Source: Limisphaera sp049537155
Lineage (GTDB): Bacteria > Verrucomicrobiota > Verrucomicrobiia > Limisphaerales > Limisphaeraceae
Assembly (NCBI RefSeq): GCF_049537155.1
Contig: NZ_JBMVQZ010000005.1
Location: 62,001-126,000, forward strand
DNA length: 64,000 nucleotides
Direction of reading: 5' to 3'
This document shows, piece by piece, positions 36,906 through 44,945 of the stretch. The position numbers and the translations under genes are program-made. Position 1 is the stretch's first letter, and every line of letters starts with the position of its first letter. The notes under the pieces are model-generated. The model worked only from the letters and a program-made list of their open reading frames with translations. It did not search any database and had not been told where the DNA came from.

Positions 36906-38045
36906 TCAGGACGGCGCCGACTTGCCAGACCGATCTGTGGCGACTCTTCTGAAACGCCACCACATCCAACCAGCCGCCAGCAGCCCCAGCATGACAACCC
37001 CAAAAAGTAAATTGCGAAGGAACCTGGAAGATACTTCCTCGGGAAGAGGTTCATAGGCCGGGGTCGGCGCCTCTATCCACTGGCCGTCTCGGGTGATTTC
37101 GTACCGGGTGAGGTTGGACCACACGAGGAGCCGGCTGAGCGGAACTCGCGTTGAACGAAACTGCTCCGGATAATAGCCTCGAGGAGCCTGCGGGTCCAAG
37201 CCCACGACCAGTTCGTCAATATAATTCGTGTGGACTACCAACCCCTCTCCCGGAACCTCCTCAAACACCAGGATTCCGTGGGGAGGAAACCGCACACCCT
37301 CCTTGTAAGAATAAAGAACGCGAACCGGCGGCGTATCGGGTGCGCTGCCGCGCACCTGGTATACCACCTCCAGCGGCCGGCCCAGCTCGTCAAGCCGCAC
37401 AATCTCACCGCGTCCACCAGGGTTCGGCCACTTGTAAACGCCGGTGAGCACGCTCGGTTCCACTGTGAAACGACGCTCGTCCTGCCAGGCCAGCCGGCCC
37501 AGCCCCATGAGATCCAACCCCAGGCGCAGCATCCGACGTAGCTGCGATTCATAATAGGCGTGCACAACCCCCATGGAACCCACGTGCCCCGGCCGGCCCG
37601 GCAGAGGATCGATCGTCACAACCGCATGCCGGGGAGAAATCCGCCACTGGTATTCCTCATTGGCGCCGATGACATATTCCAGACCGGGTTCCGGCACGTT
37701 GGTAAAGAGCCAGCCTTCCTTGGCGCTGTACAAAGGATAAAGAATGTCCATGAAACACCGCAGGTACCAGCCTTTCGGTTGCCACGCCCCTTCGTACTCA
37801 CCGAGCACATGGAGTCGCGGCAACAGCTCTTCGGGCGCCCCGGGTCTGTCAGCCGCGCGGACCCGCTCATAGCTCAGCGACCTGCGGTAGACGACATGCC
37901 GTATCCAGGGCGTTTCCGCCAAAAATTCACGGAAACTGATGCCTTCATCTGCCGCGTAGCCCGGCCCCCGACCGACCGTAACTGTCCCGCAAACACTCAG
38001 AAGTAAGAGGAACAGCCTCGGCACCCGGCTGACAGCGTGCCACAT
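36906..38045 (-). CDS. Exported beta-rich protein with C-terminal membrane anchor (module protein A, copy 1)
   Basis: The 379-residue protein has a signal peptide (LFLLLLSVCGTVTVG, 12-26) and a C-terminal single helix (LLFGVVMLGLLAAGWMWW) followed by basic residues. I recognise no named family. Its C-terminal half is clearly homologous to the partial protein at the window's end: shared features are GLDP-APRGYYPE-FR, SN-RYEI-like strands, YEPL, and LF-GVV in the anchor. The N-terminal half (EFLAETPWIRHVVYRRS, then VPEPGLEYVIGANEEYQW) has the look of outer-surface or periplasmic beta proteins. It precedes the glycosyltransferase fusion by 182 bases. The start at 38045 was picked for the signal peptide; the ribosome site is weak. 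Confidence 0.72.
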   Translation of the reverse strand: MWHAVSRVPRLFLLLLSVCGTVTVGRGPGYAADEGISFREFLAETPWIRHVVYRRSLSYERVRAADRPGAPEELLPRLHVLGEYEGAWQPKGWYLRCFMDILYPLYSAKEGWLFTNVPEPGLEYVIGANEEYQWRISPRHAVVTIDPLPGRPGHVGSMGVVHAYYESQLRRMLRLGLDLMGLGRLAWQDERRFTVEPSVLTGVYKWPNPGGRGEIVRLDELGRPLEVVYQVRGSAPDTPPVRVLYSYKEGVRFPPHGILVFEEVPGEGLVVHTNYIDELVVGLDPQAPRGYYPEQFRSTRVPLSRLLVWSNLTRYEITRDGQWIEAPTPAYEPLPEEVSSRFLRNLLFGVVMLGLLAAGWMWWRFRRVATDRSGKSAPS

Positions 38046-38188
38046 GATCAATCGGCAGAAGCGCCATGCCGCGGAGATGGGAGCACAAGGCGACATCATG
38101 GGCTTGAGAGACCTTTTACACGCACACTGCCCTGGTCGGGCGAAACCGCAGGCCATCCGGAAGGTGCGCCGGACGGACACAGCCCCCT

Positions 38189-38212
38189 CCCTGCCTCGTG
38201 CGCGAGGCAGGG
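38189..38212 (-). repeat. Perfect 10-bp inverted repeat between peptide and protein A genes
   Basis: CCCTGCCTCG, a four-base loop, CGAGGCAGGG. It lies about 90 bases after the Cys-rich peptide's stop and about 145 bases before the start of protein A. No T-run follows on the minus strand, so it is more likely an mRNA processing or stability element than an intrinsic terminator. Confidence 0.5.
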
Positions 38213-38302
38213 TGCCGATCAGCCCGCCCGATGGAAACGCTCCCCCGCTTGTGGCGGTGCTCGGCTCGGTATTGATCCGCAGTCCCCTGAGCCTTTCCCA
38301 CT

Positions 38303-38602
38303 TTACGGTCCTGGCGGGCAATACACCCGATTCCCGGTGGGATATGCACCTGTGAAGAAGTGCTGGGCGCCGTGAGTAGGGCACAGGTAGGTACAATGCT
38401 TCTCCTGATCGCCGTAGTAGCTCGTGTATGCCCAGGTACCATACGCCCGAGTCACCCACGGGAAGGTATCGGTTTCGTCCAGAAGCCAGCACAGCTCTCC
38501 CCCGTAATAAATCGGGTTCGGACAATCCTTGTCGAAGCCGAGCCAACAAGCCATGGCAGAAACACCACTCGCCAGCAGGATGGTCGCAGCGGCGCGAGCC
38601 AT
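38303..38602 (-). CDS. Small Cys-rich secreted peptide
   Basis: This 99-residue gene starts at 38602, with AGGA about eight bases upstream. Residues 1-18 (MARAAATILLASGVSAMA) form a short signal peptide. The mature part of about 81 residues has six Cys (CWLGFDKDC, GELCW, HCTYLC, VYC), many aromatic residues and a final CPPGP. I know no family for it. A lipoprotein reading is unlikely because the residue three before the first Cys is Ala rather than Leu. It is the first gene of the membrane-glycosyltransferase module and sits behind the best A/T-rich promoter-like region in the window. Even Cys number and export suggest disulfide bonding. Confidence 0.6.
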   Translation of the reverse strand: MARAAATILLASGVSAMACWLGFDKDCPNPIYYGGELCWLLDETDTFPWVTRAYGTWAYTSYYGDQEKHCTYLCPTHGAQHFFTGAYPTGNRVYCPPGP

Positions 38603-38660
38603 GCGAGGATTCCTGGTGAAGCGAAACGGAAGTGAGGACCATGTTGTTTTCCTACCCTTT

Positions 38661-38692
38661 AGTGTACATGTACAAAAAAAAAAAAGTGTCAA
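38661..38692 (-). promoter_or_regulatory. A/T-rich promoter region with palindrome, upstream of the Cys-rich peptide
   Basis: On the minus strand TTGACA (38692-38687) is followed by a run of 12 T residues, then the perfect palindrome TGTACATGTACA (38674-38663) and TACACT (38666-38661). TTGACA and TACACT are 20 bases apart, longer than ideal, but T-tracts can compensate. The palindrome overlaps the -10 region and could be an operator. It lies about 60 bases upstream of the peptide start and stands out in a very GC-rich genome. Confidence 0.5.
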
Positions 38693-38767
38693 GGCCCGGA
38701 GTTGCAGAAAACCCACGAGCCGTTTCTCCCGGTGATTGCCCCGCCCTGTGGCACCCGGAACAAGCAA

Positions 38768-40123
38768 TCAACGGCTGACTGTCACCCCCACTTCCCACAG
38801 TATCGGCCCGGCAGGGTGAAGCCGGGACGTGCCGATCCGAAAGGCCTTTTCCAGACGCGCTGCCGCTGCCCGGGTTCGCTCCGCATCCGGCCCGTGCACC
38901 CGGGCCAGCAGATCGCCGCGGTGCACCTTTTCGCCAACCTTCACCAGCCGATCCACTCCCACGCGCGCGTCCACGGAGTCCTCCGCCTTCCGCCGCCCGC
39001 CTCCGAGATCACGCACGATTTCGCCCACGATCCGGGCGTCACAATCCGTGACCCAGCCGTCCTCAACGGCATGCACTTCCCGGACACACGGTGCCAGTGT
39101 GTCGCGGCCCAGTGCACGCTCAAAGGCATCAAGGTCCGCACCCTGGGTGGCCAGCATCCGCCGCCAGACCCGCAATGGTTCGGGCGAATACAGACAGGCT
39201 CGCACCTGCTCCCGCGCCTCGTCCATCCCGCCCGCACGTCCGGTGAGCCTCAACAGATGAGCCGCGCATTCCACCACGAGCCGCTCCAGATCGTTCCACC
39301 CGGCTGTCCGGTCGGAGCCGGGCCGACTTTCCGCACAAGCGACAAGGAACTCGTGGGTGTCTTTGACCTCGAGCCAGTTGCCCGCCGCCCGGCCAATGGG
39401 GTGATCCATTGCGGTGACCAGGGCGGTGGTTCGCACCCCGCACGCGGTGGCCAGTCGGAGCATCGAATGGGCCAGCGCCCCGGCCGAATCCAGGTCCCGC
39501 ATGAACGCGGCCCGGCCGCACTTGACGTCCAGGACAAGGGCTTCAATGCCTTCGGCCAGTTTCTTGGAGAGAATCGAGCTGGTGATCAGCGGCACGCTGG
39601 GAACGGTCCCGGTCGCGTCGCGCAAAGCGTAGAGTTTCCGGTCGGCGGGCACGAGGTCCTCGGTCTGTCCCACAATGGCGCAGCCCACCTCCTGGACCTG
39701 CGCCTGAAAGGCCTCCGGCGGAAGGCGGGTGCGGCAACCCGGGATGGACTCCAGTTTGTCGAGCGTGCCTCCGGTGATGCCGAGGCTGCGCCCGGAGATC
39801 ATGGGCACGCGAAACCCGAGCGCCGCCAGCAGCGGCGCCAGCGGCAGCGACACTTTGTCGCCCACGCCGCCGGTGGAATGTTTGTCCACGACAGGCCGCG
39901 AGTCGCCCGGCCAGGTGAACGTCCGGCCCGAATCGCGCATGGCCAGGGTGAGCGCGGCGGTCTCCGCCTCGCTCAGGCCGCGGAAGTACACTGCCATGAG
40001 CAGTGCGCTGATCTGGTAGTCCGGAACGGTCCCCTCCACCACGGCCCGGACGAACGCGCGCCAGTCGGCGTCCGACAGGACGCCCCCGTCGCGCTTCGTT
40101 TCGATCCAGGCCAGCGCGTTCAT
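38768..40123 (-). CDS. deoA: Pyrimidine-nucleoside (thymidine) phosphorylase
   Basis: The 451-residue protein matches the thymidine/pyrimidine-nucleoside phosphorylase family. The phosphate-binding loop is VDKHSTGGVGDKVSL (80-94), and further motifs are MISGRSLGITGGTLDKLE, LYALRDATGTVPSVPLI, ALVLDVKCGRAAFM and TAMDHPIGRAAGN. The C-terminal alpha/beta domain includes DLGGGRRKAEDSVD and VGVDRLVKVGEKV. It cleaves pyrimidine (deoxy)nucleosides with phosphate for salvage. Whether thymidine or uridine is preferred cannot be told. It starts 46 bases after the fabF stop on the same strand. A decayed paralogous fragment lies about 4 kb further along the same strand. Confidence 0.92.
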   Translation of the reverse strand: MNALAWIETKRDGGVLSDADWRAFVRAVVEGTVPDYQISALLMAVYFRGLSEAETAALTLAMRDSGRTFTWPGDSRPVVDKHSTGGVGDKVSLPLAPLLAALGFRVPMISGRSLGITGGTLDKLESIPGCRTRLPPEAFQAQVQEVGCAIVGQTEDLVPADRKLYALRDATGTVPSVPLITSSILSKKLAEGIEALVLDVKCGRAAFMRDLDSAGALAHSMLRLATACGVRTTALVTAMDHPIGRAAGNWLEVKDTHEFLVACAESRPGSDRTAGWNDLERLVVECAAHLLRLTGRAGGMDEAREQVRACLYSPEPLRVWRRMLATQGADLDAFERALGRDTLAPCVREVHAVEDGWVTDCDARIVGEIVRDLGGGRRKAEDSVDARVGVDRLVKVGEKVHRGDLLARVHGPDAERTRAAAARLEKAFRIGTSRLHPAGPILWEVGVTVSR

Positions 40124-40169
40124 GCCGGCAGCGCGGGCCGGATCCGCCCGGACCGTGCCCGCGGGTGTT

Positions 40170-41429
40170 TCAACCCTCGAATCGTTTCGCCGCTATGCTG
40201 GCGTTGTGCCCGCCGAAGCCGAAGGAGTTGTTGATGAAAGCGTGGATTTTGAGCTCCCGGGCCGTGTTCGGCACATAGTCCAGATCGCATTCGGGATCCG
40301 GCACCTCGTAGTTGATGGTGGGCGGCACCACGCCATGCCACAGCGCCAGGACCGAGGCAGCCATCTCCACCGCACCGGCCGCACCCAGCATGTGGCCCAC
40401 GGCGCCCTTGATGGAACTGACCGCCAGCCGCCGCGCGTGCTCGCCGAACACGGCCTTGATCGCCTGGGTCTCAGCCACGTCACCCGCGGGAGTGGAGGTC
40501 CCGTGCGCGTTGATGTAGGTGACGTCCTCCGGATTCAACCGGCCGTTGCGCAGCGCCATCCGCATGCAACGGGCCGCCCCCTCACCGCCCGGCGAAGGAG
40601 CGGTCAGGTGGTGGGCGTCCGCCGTGTTGCCATAGCCGACCACCTCGCAGTAGATGCGCGCGCCGCGCCGCTTGGCGTGTTCCAGCTCCTCCAACACGAT
40701 CACGCCCGCGCCCTCCCCCATCACAAAGCCGTCGCGTTCGCGATCGAAAGGCCGGGAGGCCCGCTGGGGATCGTCGTTCCGGGTGCTCATGGCGCGCATG
40801 GCACAAAAGCCGCCAATGCCGATGGGCACAATGGTCGCCTCGGCGCCACCGGCGAACATCATGACCGCGTCGCCCGCCTTGATCGTGCGCCATGCCTCGC
40901 CGATGGCATGGTTGGCAGTGGCACAGGCCGAGCAGGTGGCGTAGTTCGGGCCCTTCAGGCCGTAGTACATCGAGAACATGCCCGAGGCCATGTTGCTGAT
41001 CAGCATCGGGATCATGAACGCCGACAGCCGGTTGGGCCCCCGCTCCAGCAGGACCTGGTGCTGCTGCGTCGTGGTTTCCAAACCACCGATACCCGAACCG
41101 ATGATCACCCCGATCTCCTCCCGGTTCAGCTTGTCCAGGTCGGCACCCGAGTCCTTCAAAGCCGCCCAGGCGGCGTAGATGCCGAACTGGGCGAACCGGT
41201 CGGTGCGCCGAAGTTCCTTGGCCGAGGGAAAGGCCGGGGAAGGATCAAAATCCCGGACCTCGGCCGCGATCTGGGTGGCGAACGGTGATGGATCGAACCG
41301 GCTGATCCGATGGATCCCGCAGCGCCCGGCGATCAGGTTCTCCCAGAACGTCTCCAGGGTGGTACCCAGCGGGGTGACCACGCCCAGCCCGGTCACCACC
41401 ACACGGCGCTCGCAGAAACTTCCTCCCAT
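40170..41429 (-). CDS. fabF: Beta-ketoacyl-ACP synthase II
   Basis: The 419-residue protein shows the complete KAS II set: RRVVVTGLGVVTPLG at the N-terminus, the nucleophile Cys169 in CSACATANHAIG, the first His in NAHGTSTPAGD, the second in SIKGAVGHMLGAAGAVE, and NNSFGFGGHNAS near the end. It elongates acyl-ACP with malonyl-ACP in fatty acid synthesis. The gene follows acpP in a fabG-acpP-fabF series, but a terminator-like hairpin lies between acpP and fabF, so fabF is probably expressed at a lower level. Confidence 0.95.
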   Translation of the reverse strand: MGGSFCERRVVVTGLGVVTPLGTTLETFWENLIAGRCGIHRISRFDPSPFATQIAAEVRDFDPSPAFPSAKELRRTDRFAQFGIYAAWAALKDSGADLDKLNREEIGVIIGSGIGGLETTTQQHQVLLERGPNRLSAFMIPMLISNMASGMFSMYYGLKGPNYATCSACATANHAIGEAWRTIKAGDAVMMFAGGAEATIVPIGIGGFCAMRAMSTRNDDPQRASRPFDRERDGFVMGEGAGVIVLEELEHAKRRGARIYCEVVGYGNTADAHHLTAPSPGGEGAARCMRMALRNGRLNPEDVTYINAHGTSTPAGDVAETQAIKAVFGEHARRLAVSSIKGAVGHMLGAAGAVEMAASVLALWHGVVPPTINYEVPDPECDLDYVPNTARELKIHAFINNSFGFGGHNASIAAKRFEG

Positions 41430-41435
41430 AAACTC

Positions 41436-41475
41436 AAAAGGGGCAGCGCGCGCGGCCGGACCGCCGCCCTGCCCC
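41436..41475 (-). terminator. Terminator or attenuator between acpP and fabF
   Basis: On the minus strand GGGGCAG and CTGCCCC form an outer stem around a GC-rich inner hairpin (GCGG/CCGC), followed directly by TTTT. It starts 20 bases after the acpP stop and ends just before fabF, so partial read-through is expected. Confidence 0.6.
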
Positions 41476-41494
41476 GCTCCATCCGTTTCGGCCC

Positions 41495-41740
41495 CTATTC
41501 CGCTTCCAATTCCTCGATGTATTTGATGATGTCCCCGACGGTCTGCATTTTTTCCGCCTGTTCGTCGGGGATGTCATGGCCAAATTCCTCCTCCAGGGCC
41601 ATGATCAGCTCCACCGCGTCGAGCGAGTCGGCCCCCAGATCATCGATCAACCGTGCTTCCGGCGTGACCTGATCCGGGTTCACGTCCAACTGCTCGACAA
41701 TGATCTTTTTGACTCTCTGTTCGATGCTGTTTTCAGCCAT
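41495..41740 (-). CDS. acpP: Acyl carrier protein
   Basis: The protein has 81 residues, is acidic, and carries the 4'-phosphopantetheine site Ser39 in DDLGADSLDAVEL. The N-terminus (SIEQRVKKIIVEQL) and the C-terminal helix (TVGDIIKYIEELEAE) are standard. It carries growing acyl chains for the fatty-acid synthase. It lies between fabG (102 bases upstream) and fabF. Start 41740 gives the canonical length; an in-frame ATG at 41803 is not needed. Confidence 0.96.
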   Translation of the reverse strand: MAENSIEQRVKKIIVEQLDVNPDQVTPEARLIDDLGADSLDAVELIMALEEEFGHDIPDEQAEKMQTVGDIIKYIEELEAE

Positions 41741-41842
41741 GGGTCTCTCCAGTTGCTCGGTCTTTGTTGCTCTGTGTCTATGGAACCCCTCCCGGGGCGT
41801 CAAGCCCCGAAAAACCGTCTCCGGCGCCGTCCGCGCCGCCCT

Positions 41843-42586
41843 TTACATGACCAGTCCGCCGTCCACCGTCAAGACCTGCCCGGTGATGTATCGCGACTCC
41901 GGCAACGCCAGAAACCACACCACATGCGCCACGTCCTCCGGCCGGCCCAGGCAACCCATCGGCACCCGCGACAGAATCGCCTGCCGCTGTTCCTCGTTCA
42001 GCACCGCGGTCATGTCCGTCTCGATGAACCCCGGCGCCACCGCGTTGACCGTCACGCCACGCGAAGCGAACTCCCGGGCACACGATTTGGTGAACCCGAT
42101 CAGACCGGCCTTGCTGGCGGCATAATTCGTCTGCCCGGCATTCCCCATCAGCCCGATCACCGAACTGATGTTGATGATCCGACCCGCCCGCTGCTTCAAC
42201 ATCGAGCGCGCAAAAGCCCGCGTGAACAAAAAGGCGCCCTTCAAATTCGTGTCCAGGACGGCGTCCCAATCGGCCTCGCTCATCCGGATCAGCAAACCAT
42301 CCCGCGTAATGCCCGCGTTGTTGACCAGGATGTCCACCCGGCCGGCCTCGCGCAGGATGGCCTCCGCTGCCGCCTCCACGCTGGCCGCCTGCGACACGTC
42401 CGCCGCAAACGCCCAGGCACGGCGCCCCAGGCGGCGCACTTCTTCAACAGTGGCCATACATGCCTCCACGGACCGTGCCACCACCGCCACGTCTGCCCCG
42501 GCGGACGCCAGCCGCAAGGCCACGGCACGGCCAATGCCGCGGCTGCCGCCGGTCACAACCGCCACCTGTTGTTCCAAACCTTTCAT
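41843..42586 (-). CDS. fabG: 3-oxoacyl-ACP reductase
   Basis: The 247-residue short-chain dehydrogenase has the cofactor site TGGSRGIGRAVA (13-24), LVNNAGITRDGLL, and the Ser-Tyr-Lys catalytic set in NISSVIGLMGNAGQTNYAASKAG (read here as ISSVIG then YAASK). The later block NAVAPGFIETDMT is typical of FabG. It reduces 3-oxoacyl-ACP with NADPH. Its position directly before acpP and fabF supports FabG over other short-chain dehydrogenases. TTGTCT and TAAGAA about 16 bases apart in the short upstream gap may be a promoter. Confidence 0.93.
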   Translation of the reverse strand: MKGLEQQVAVVTGGSRGIGRAVALRLASAGADVAVVARSVEACMATVEEVRRLGRRAWAFAADVSQAASVEAAAEAILREAGRVDILVNNAGITRDGLLIRMSEADWDAVLDTNLKGAFLFTRAFARSMLKQRAGRIINISSVIGLMGNAGQTNYAASKAGLIGFTKSCAREFASRGVTVNAVAPGFIETDMTAVLNEEQRQAILSRVPMGCLGRPEDVAHVVWFLALPESRYITGQVLTVDGGLVM

Positions 42587-42693
42587 GGCGGCCGGATTCT
42601 TAACCAAGCCGGGTCCCAAGACAAACAGCAAAATCCCGTAGCCAACAACGGGGCTCCCATCCACCCTCTACCCGTGGGCTCCGCGGGCAGCAC

Positions 42694-43422
42694 TCAAACC
42701 GGGCCCAACCGGCCGGGTGCACAAGCCGGTCCGCCCGCCATTCCCACGCCCGCCCCCGGCGCCACCGATCCGAACCAGGAGGACAACTCCTCCACCGTCA
42801 GTTCGTCCAAGCGGTGCACCACCCGGTCGCATCCCACCAACTTTTCGGCCGGATGCGTACCCGCCACCCCGACCACACGCATGCCCGCACGCCGCGCTGC
42901 CTCGATCCCAACCGGTGCATCCTCAAAAACCACACACCGTTCCGGCGGCACCCCCAGCCGTTCCGCCGCCCGCAAAAAGACCTCGGGATCCGGCTTGCCT
43001 TTCTGAACGTCTTCACCTGTAACGATCGCGCGGAACATCAGGCGCAGTCCCAACCCGTCAATCACGCATTCGATGTTGGCCCGGGGTGTCGAGGACCCCA
43101 CCGCACAGGAAACGCCCGCCGTTTGCAGCCGCTCCAAAAAGGCCCGGACTCCCGGCAGCGGCTGTAATGGATTCTCCCGAATCTCCTCCCGGAACAACTC
43201 CTCCTTCCGCAGACCCAACCGGGCCAGTTCCGCCGGATCAGCCGTCCACCCCAGGAGTTCCCGGATCACACGTTCATTTTTCATGCCGAAACTCCGAAGG
43301 AAAAACCCGGGAAAGAGGGGGCGGCCCACCTCCGCCGACAGCCGTTCCCACGCGCGCTCATGCGCGCGAGAGGAGTCCACGATCACCCCGTCCCAATCGA
43401 AAATGGCAGCCCAACAAGACAT
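42694..43422 (-). CDS. HAD-family phosphatase, beta-phosphoglucomutase-like
   Basis: The 242-residue protein has all HAD motifs: the nucleophile in IFDWDGVIVDSS (7-18), a helical cap, CAVGSSTPRANIE with the motif II Ser, Lys in KGKPDPEVF, and VFEDAPVGIEAARRAGM with the acidic motif IV. This subgroup includes beta-phosphoglucomutases and small sugar-phosphate phosphatases; which one cannot be settled here. The C-terminus is Gly/Ala/Pro-rich. The ATG at 43422 fits the family N-terminus. It precedes fabG by about 107 bases on the same strand. Confidence 0.85.
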   Translation of the reverse strand: MSCWAAIFDWDGVIVDSSRAHERAWERLSAEVGRPLFPGFFLRSFGMKNERVIRELLGWTADPAELARLGLRKEELFREEIRENPLQPLPGVRAFLERLQTAGVSCAVGSSTPRANIECVIDGLGLRLMFRAIVTGEDVQKGKPDPEVFLRAAERLGVPPERCVVFEDAPVGIEAARRAGMRVVGVAGTHPAEKLVGCDRVVHRLDELTVEELSSWFGSVAPGAGVGMAGGPACAPGRLGPV

Positions 43423-43866
43423 GCCCTTGTGGTTACGGCAGGTTTCCCGCACCGGCAAGCCCGAGCAGCCATCGCAAACGGGAGCCACCCCGCGCGCATC
43501 CTGACCGGCCGGACAGCAGGCGCCTCCCGATATCCTCCAGTGCCCGATCCCGGGCCCGCAACCGTTCCGTTGGTTGGCCTTTCTTTCAGGAAAGCCTCCC
43601 GGCACCATCACGATCCTTGCGGGGAACACGCCCTGAATCGGATGGGACACACTCTTGGACGGCACGATTCCCTGCACTCCACCTTCCGCTCGCCACGAAC
43701 GACCTGCTGGTCCCAACCCCGGGAGCACCTGGATGTCTTGAAACAGGACGCTGGTGACCGCGTGGTGCCCCATCCCAAGGCTGTCCAACGTTGCAAACAA
43801 GGGGGTCGATGACAGGCACGCGACCTGCTGCCCGGCCAACCGGCGAATCCGATGGGGTTGGGCCGT
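43423..43866. other. Divergent intergenic region without recognised gene
   Basis: About 440 bases separate the HAD gene (minus) from the first pilin gene (plus). Both strands contain chance open frames only. I see no clear promoter, riboswitch or terminator. It should contain promoters for both directions. Confidence 0.5.
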
Positions 43867-44319
43867 ATGAAACGCGTACGGGCTTGTCGAAATCAGCCTG
43901 CCAATCAAGGGTACACCCTGACGGAAGTACTGGTGGCCCTGGCCGTCGCCGGGCTACTCTACGGTTCTGTCCTCACCGGTTACCTGATCACGACCCAAAG
44001 GGCGGAATGGACCGCGTACTGGCTCTCGGCCCAGGCGCTGGCCACGGCGCGTCTGGAACAGGCCCGCGCGGCCAAGTGGGATACACAGGCCTCGCCACCG
44101 GTGGACCAGCTCGTTCCGACCAACTTCCCTCCGCGGGTCGAGGTGTTGGACATCCCCGCCGGCGGCAGCAACATCCCCTACGCCACCTCCATCGTCAGCA
44201 TCGTGGTGGTGTCCACCAACCCGCCATTGAAACTCATCCGCGCCGAAACGATCTGGGACTTCAAGCACCGCGGCCTTTTTACAAACTCGGTCACCACCTA
44301 CCGCGGTCCGGACCAATGA
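43867..44319 (+). CDS. Prepilin-like protein (type IV pilin/pseudopilin)
   Basis: The 150-residue protein has a basic 15-residue leader followed by the type III signal NQG-YTLTEVLVALAVAGLLYG, with Gly before the cleavage site and Glu at position +5. It is therefore processed by a prepilin peptidase and should join a type II secretion or type IV pilus fibre, or a minor-pilin tip complex. The mature part is beta-rich. ATG at 43852 is an alternative start. Its stop overlaps the next pilin gene by four bases. Three pilin-type genes in a row suggest a minor-pilin set like GspI/J/K or PilV/W/X. Confidence 0.8.
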   Translation: MKRVRACRNQPANQGYTLTEVLVALAVAGLLYGSVLTGYLITTQRAEWTAYWLSAQALATARLEQARAAKWDTQASPPVDQLVPTNFPPRVEVLDIPAGGSNIPYATSIVSIVVVSTNPPLKLIRAETIWDFKHRGLFTNSVTTYRGPDQ

Positions 44320-44936
44320 AGCGGCCTCCTTCCAACCTGCCCCGCACCCATGCGCCGCAGGGTGCGGCATACACCCTGCCCGAGGTCATGGTGACCTCGG
44401 CCCTCCTGACCCTGGTCATCGCCGGGCTGATCTCCTTCCATCTGTTGGGGCTGCGGCTCGACAGAATCGGAAGGGCCAAGCTGGGCGCCACGGACGAAGC
44501 CAGGAGGTCCCTCAGCCTCTTGGAGAAGGAGGTCCGGGAGGCCGGATGGGTCCAGGTGGGTTGGGGGGACGAATCCACGTTCGTTCCGGTGTCGCCCGGT
44601 CAACCCCAGACAGGCAACGCGCTGCAGATCTACACGGACAAGGCCGACACCAACCGGTTCGTCCGCTATTTCCTCGACGCGGCCAACCAACAGCTCGTCC
44701 GCTTTGATCCGGAAAACGGCGTCCATCAAACACTGGCCCGTTTTGTCACCAACCAACTCGCCTTCGTCGCCGAAGATCTGTCCGGGACCGTCCAAACCAA
44801 CCCATACAACAACCGCGTCATCGCCCTGACCCTGCAATTCAACCAACTACTCTTCCCCAGTATGGCGGTGGGTCCGGGCGGACTCTATGACTTCTACCAG
44901 GTCCGCACGCGAATCACCCGAAGGGCGCTGGAGTAG
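44316..44936 (+). CDS. Second prepilin-like protein (PilW/GspJ-like)
   Basis: The 206-residue protein has a leader ending in APQGAA-YTLPEVMVTSALLTLVIAG, with Glu at +5 of the mature pilin helix. The later part (RRSLSLLEKEVREAGWVQVG) resembles PilW/GspJ minor pilins, in which a 'RxSLxxLxxELR' helix precedes a beta domain. It begins within the stop of the preceding pilin gene (ATGA) and ends ten bases before the next gene, so all three are one operon. Confidence 0.78.
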   Translation: MKRPPSNLPRTHAPQGAAYTLPEVMVTSALLTLVIAGLISFHLLGLRLDRIGRAKLGATDEARRSLSLLEKEVREAGWVQVGWGDESTFVPVSPGQPQTGNALQIYTDKADTNRFVRYFLDAANQQLVRFDPENGVHQTLARFVTNQLAFVAEDLSGTVQTNPYNNRVIALTLQFNQLLFPSMAVGPGGLYDFYQVRTRITRRALE

Positions 44937-44945
44937 GAATCCCAT

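Noticed and set aside
43586..43819. Minus-strand open frame upstream of the HAD gene with an HHAVTSVLFQD stretch resembling the H-X9-D end of pilin-like proteins
   Set aside because: Only one short motif fits, the following Gly is missing, and codon third positions become unlike coding sequence on both sides. Treated as chance, with a slim possibility of a pilin remnant.
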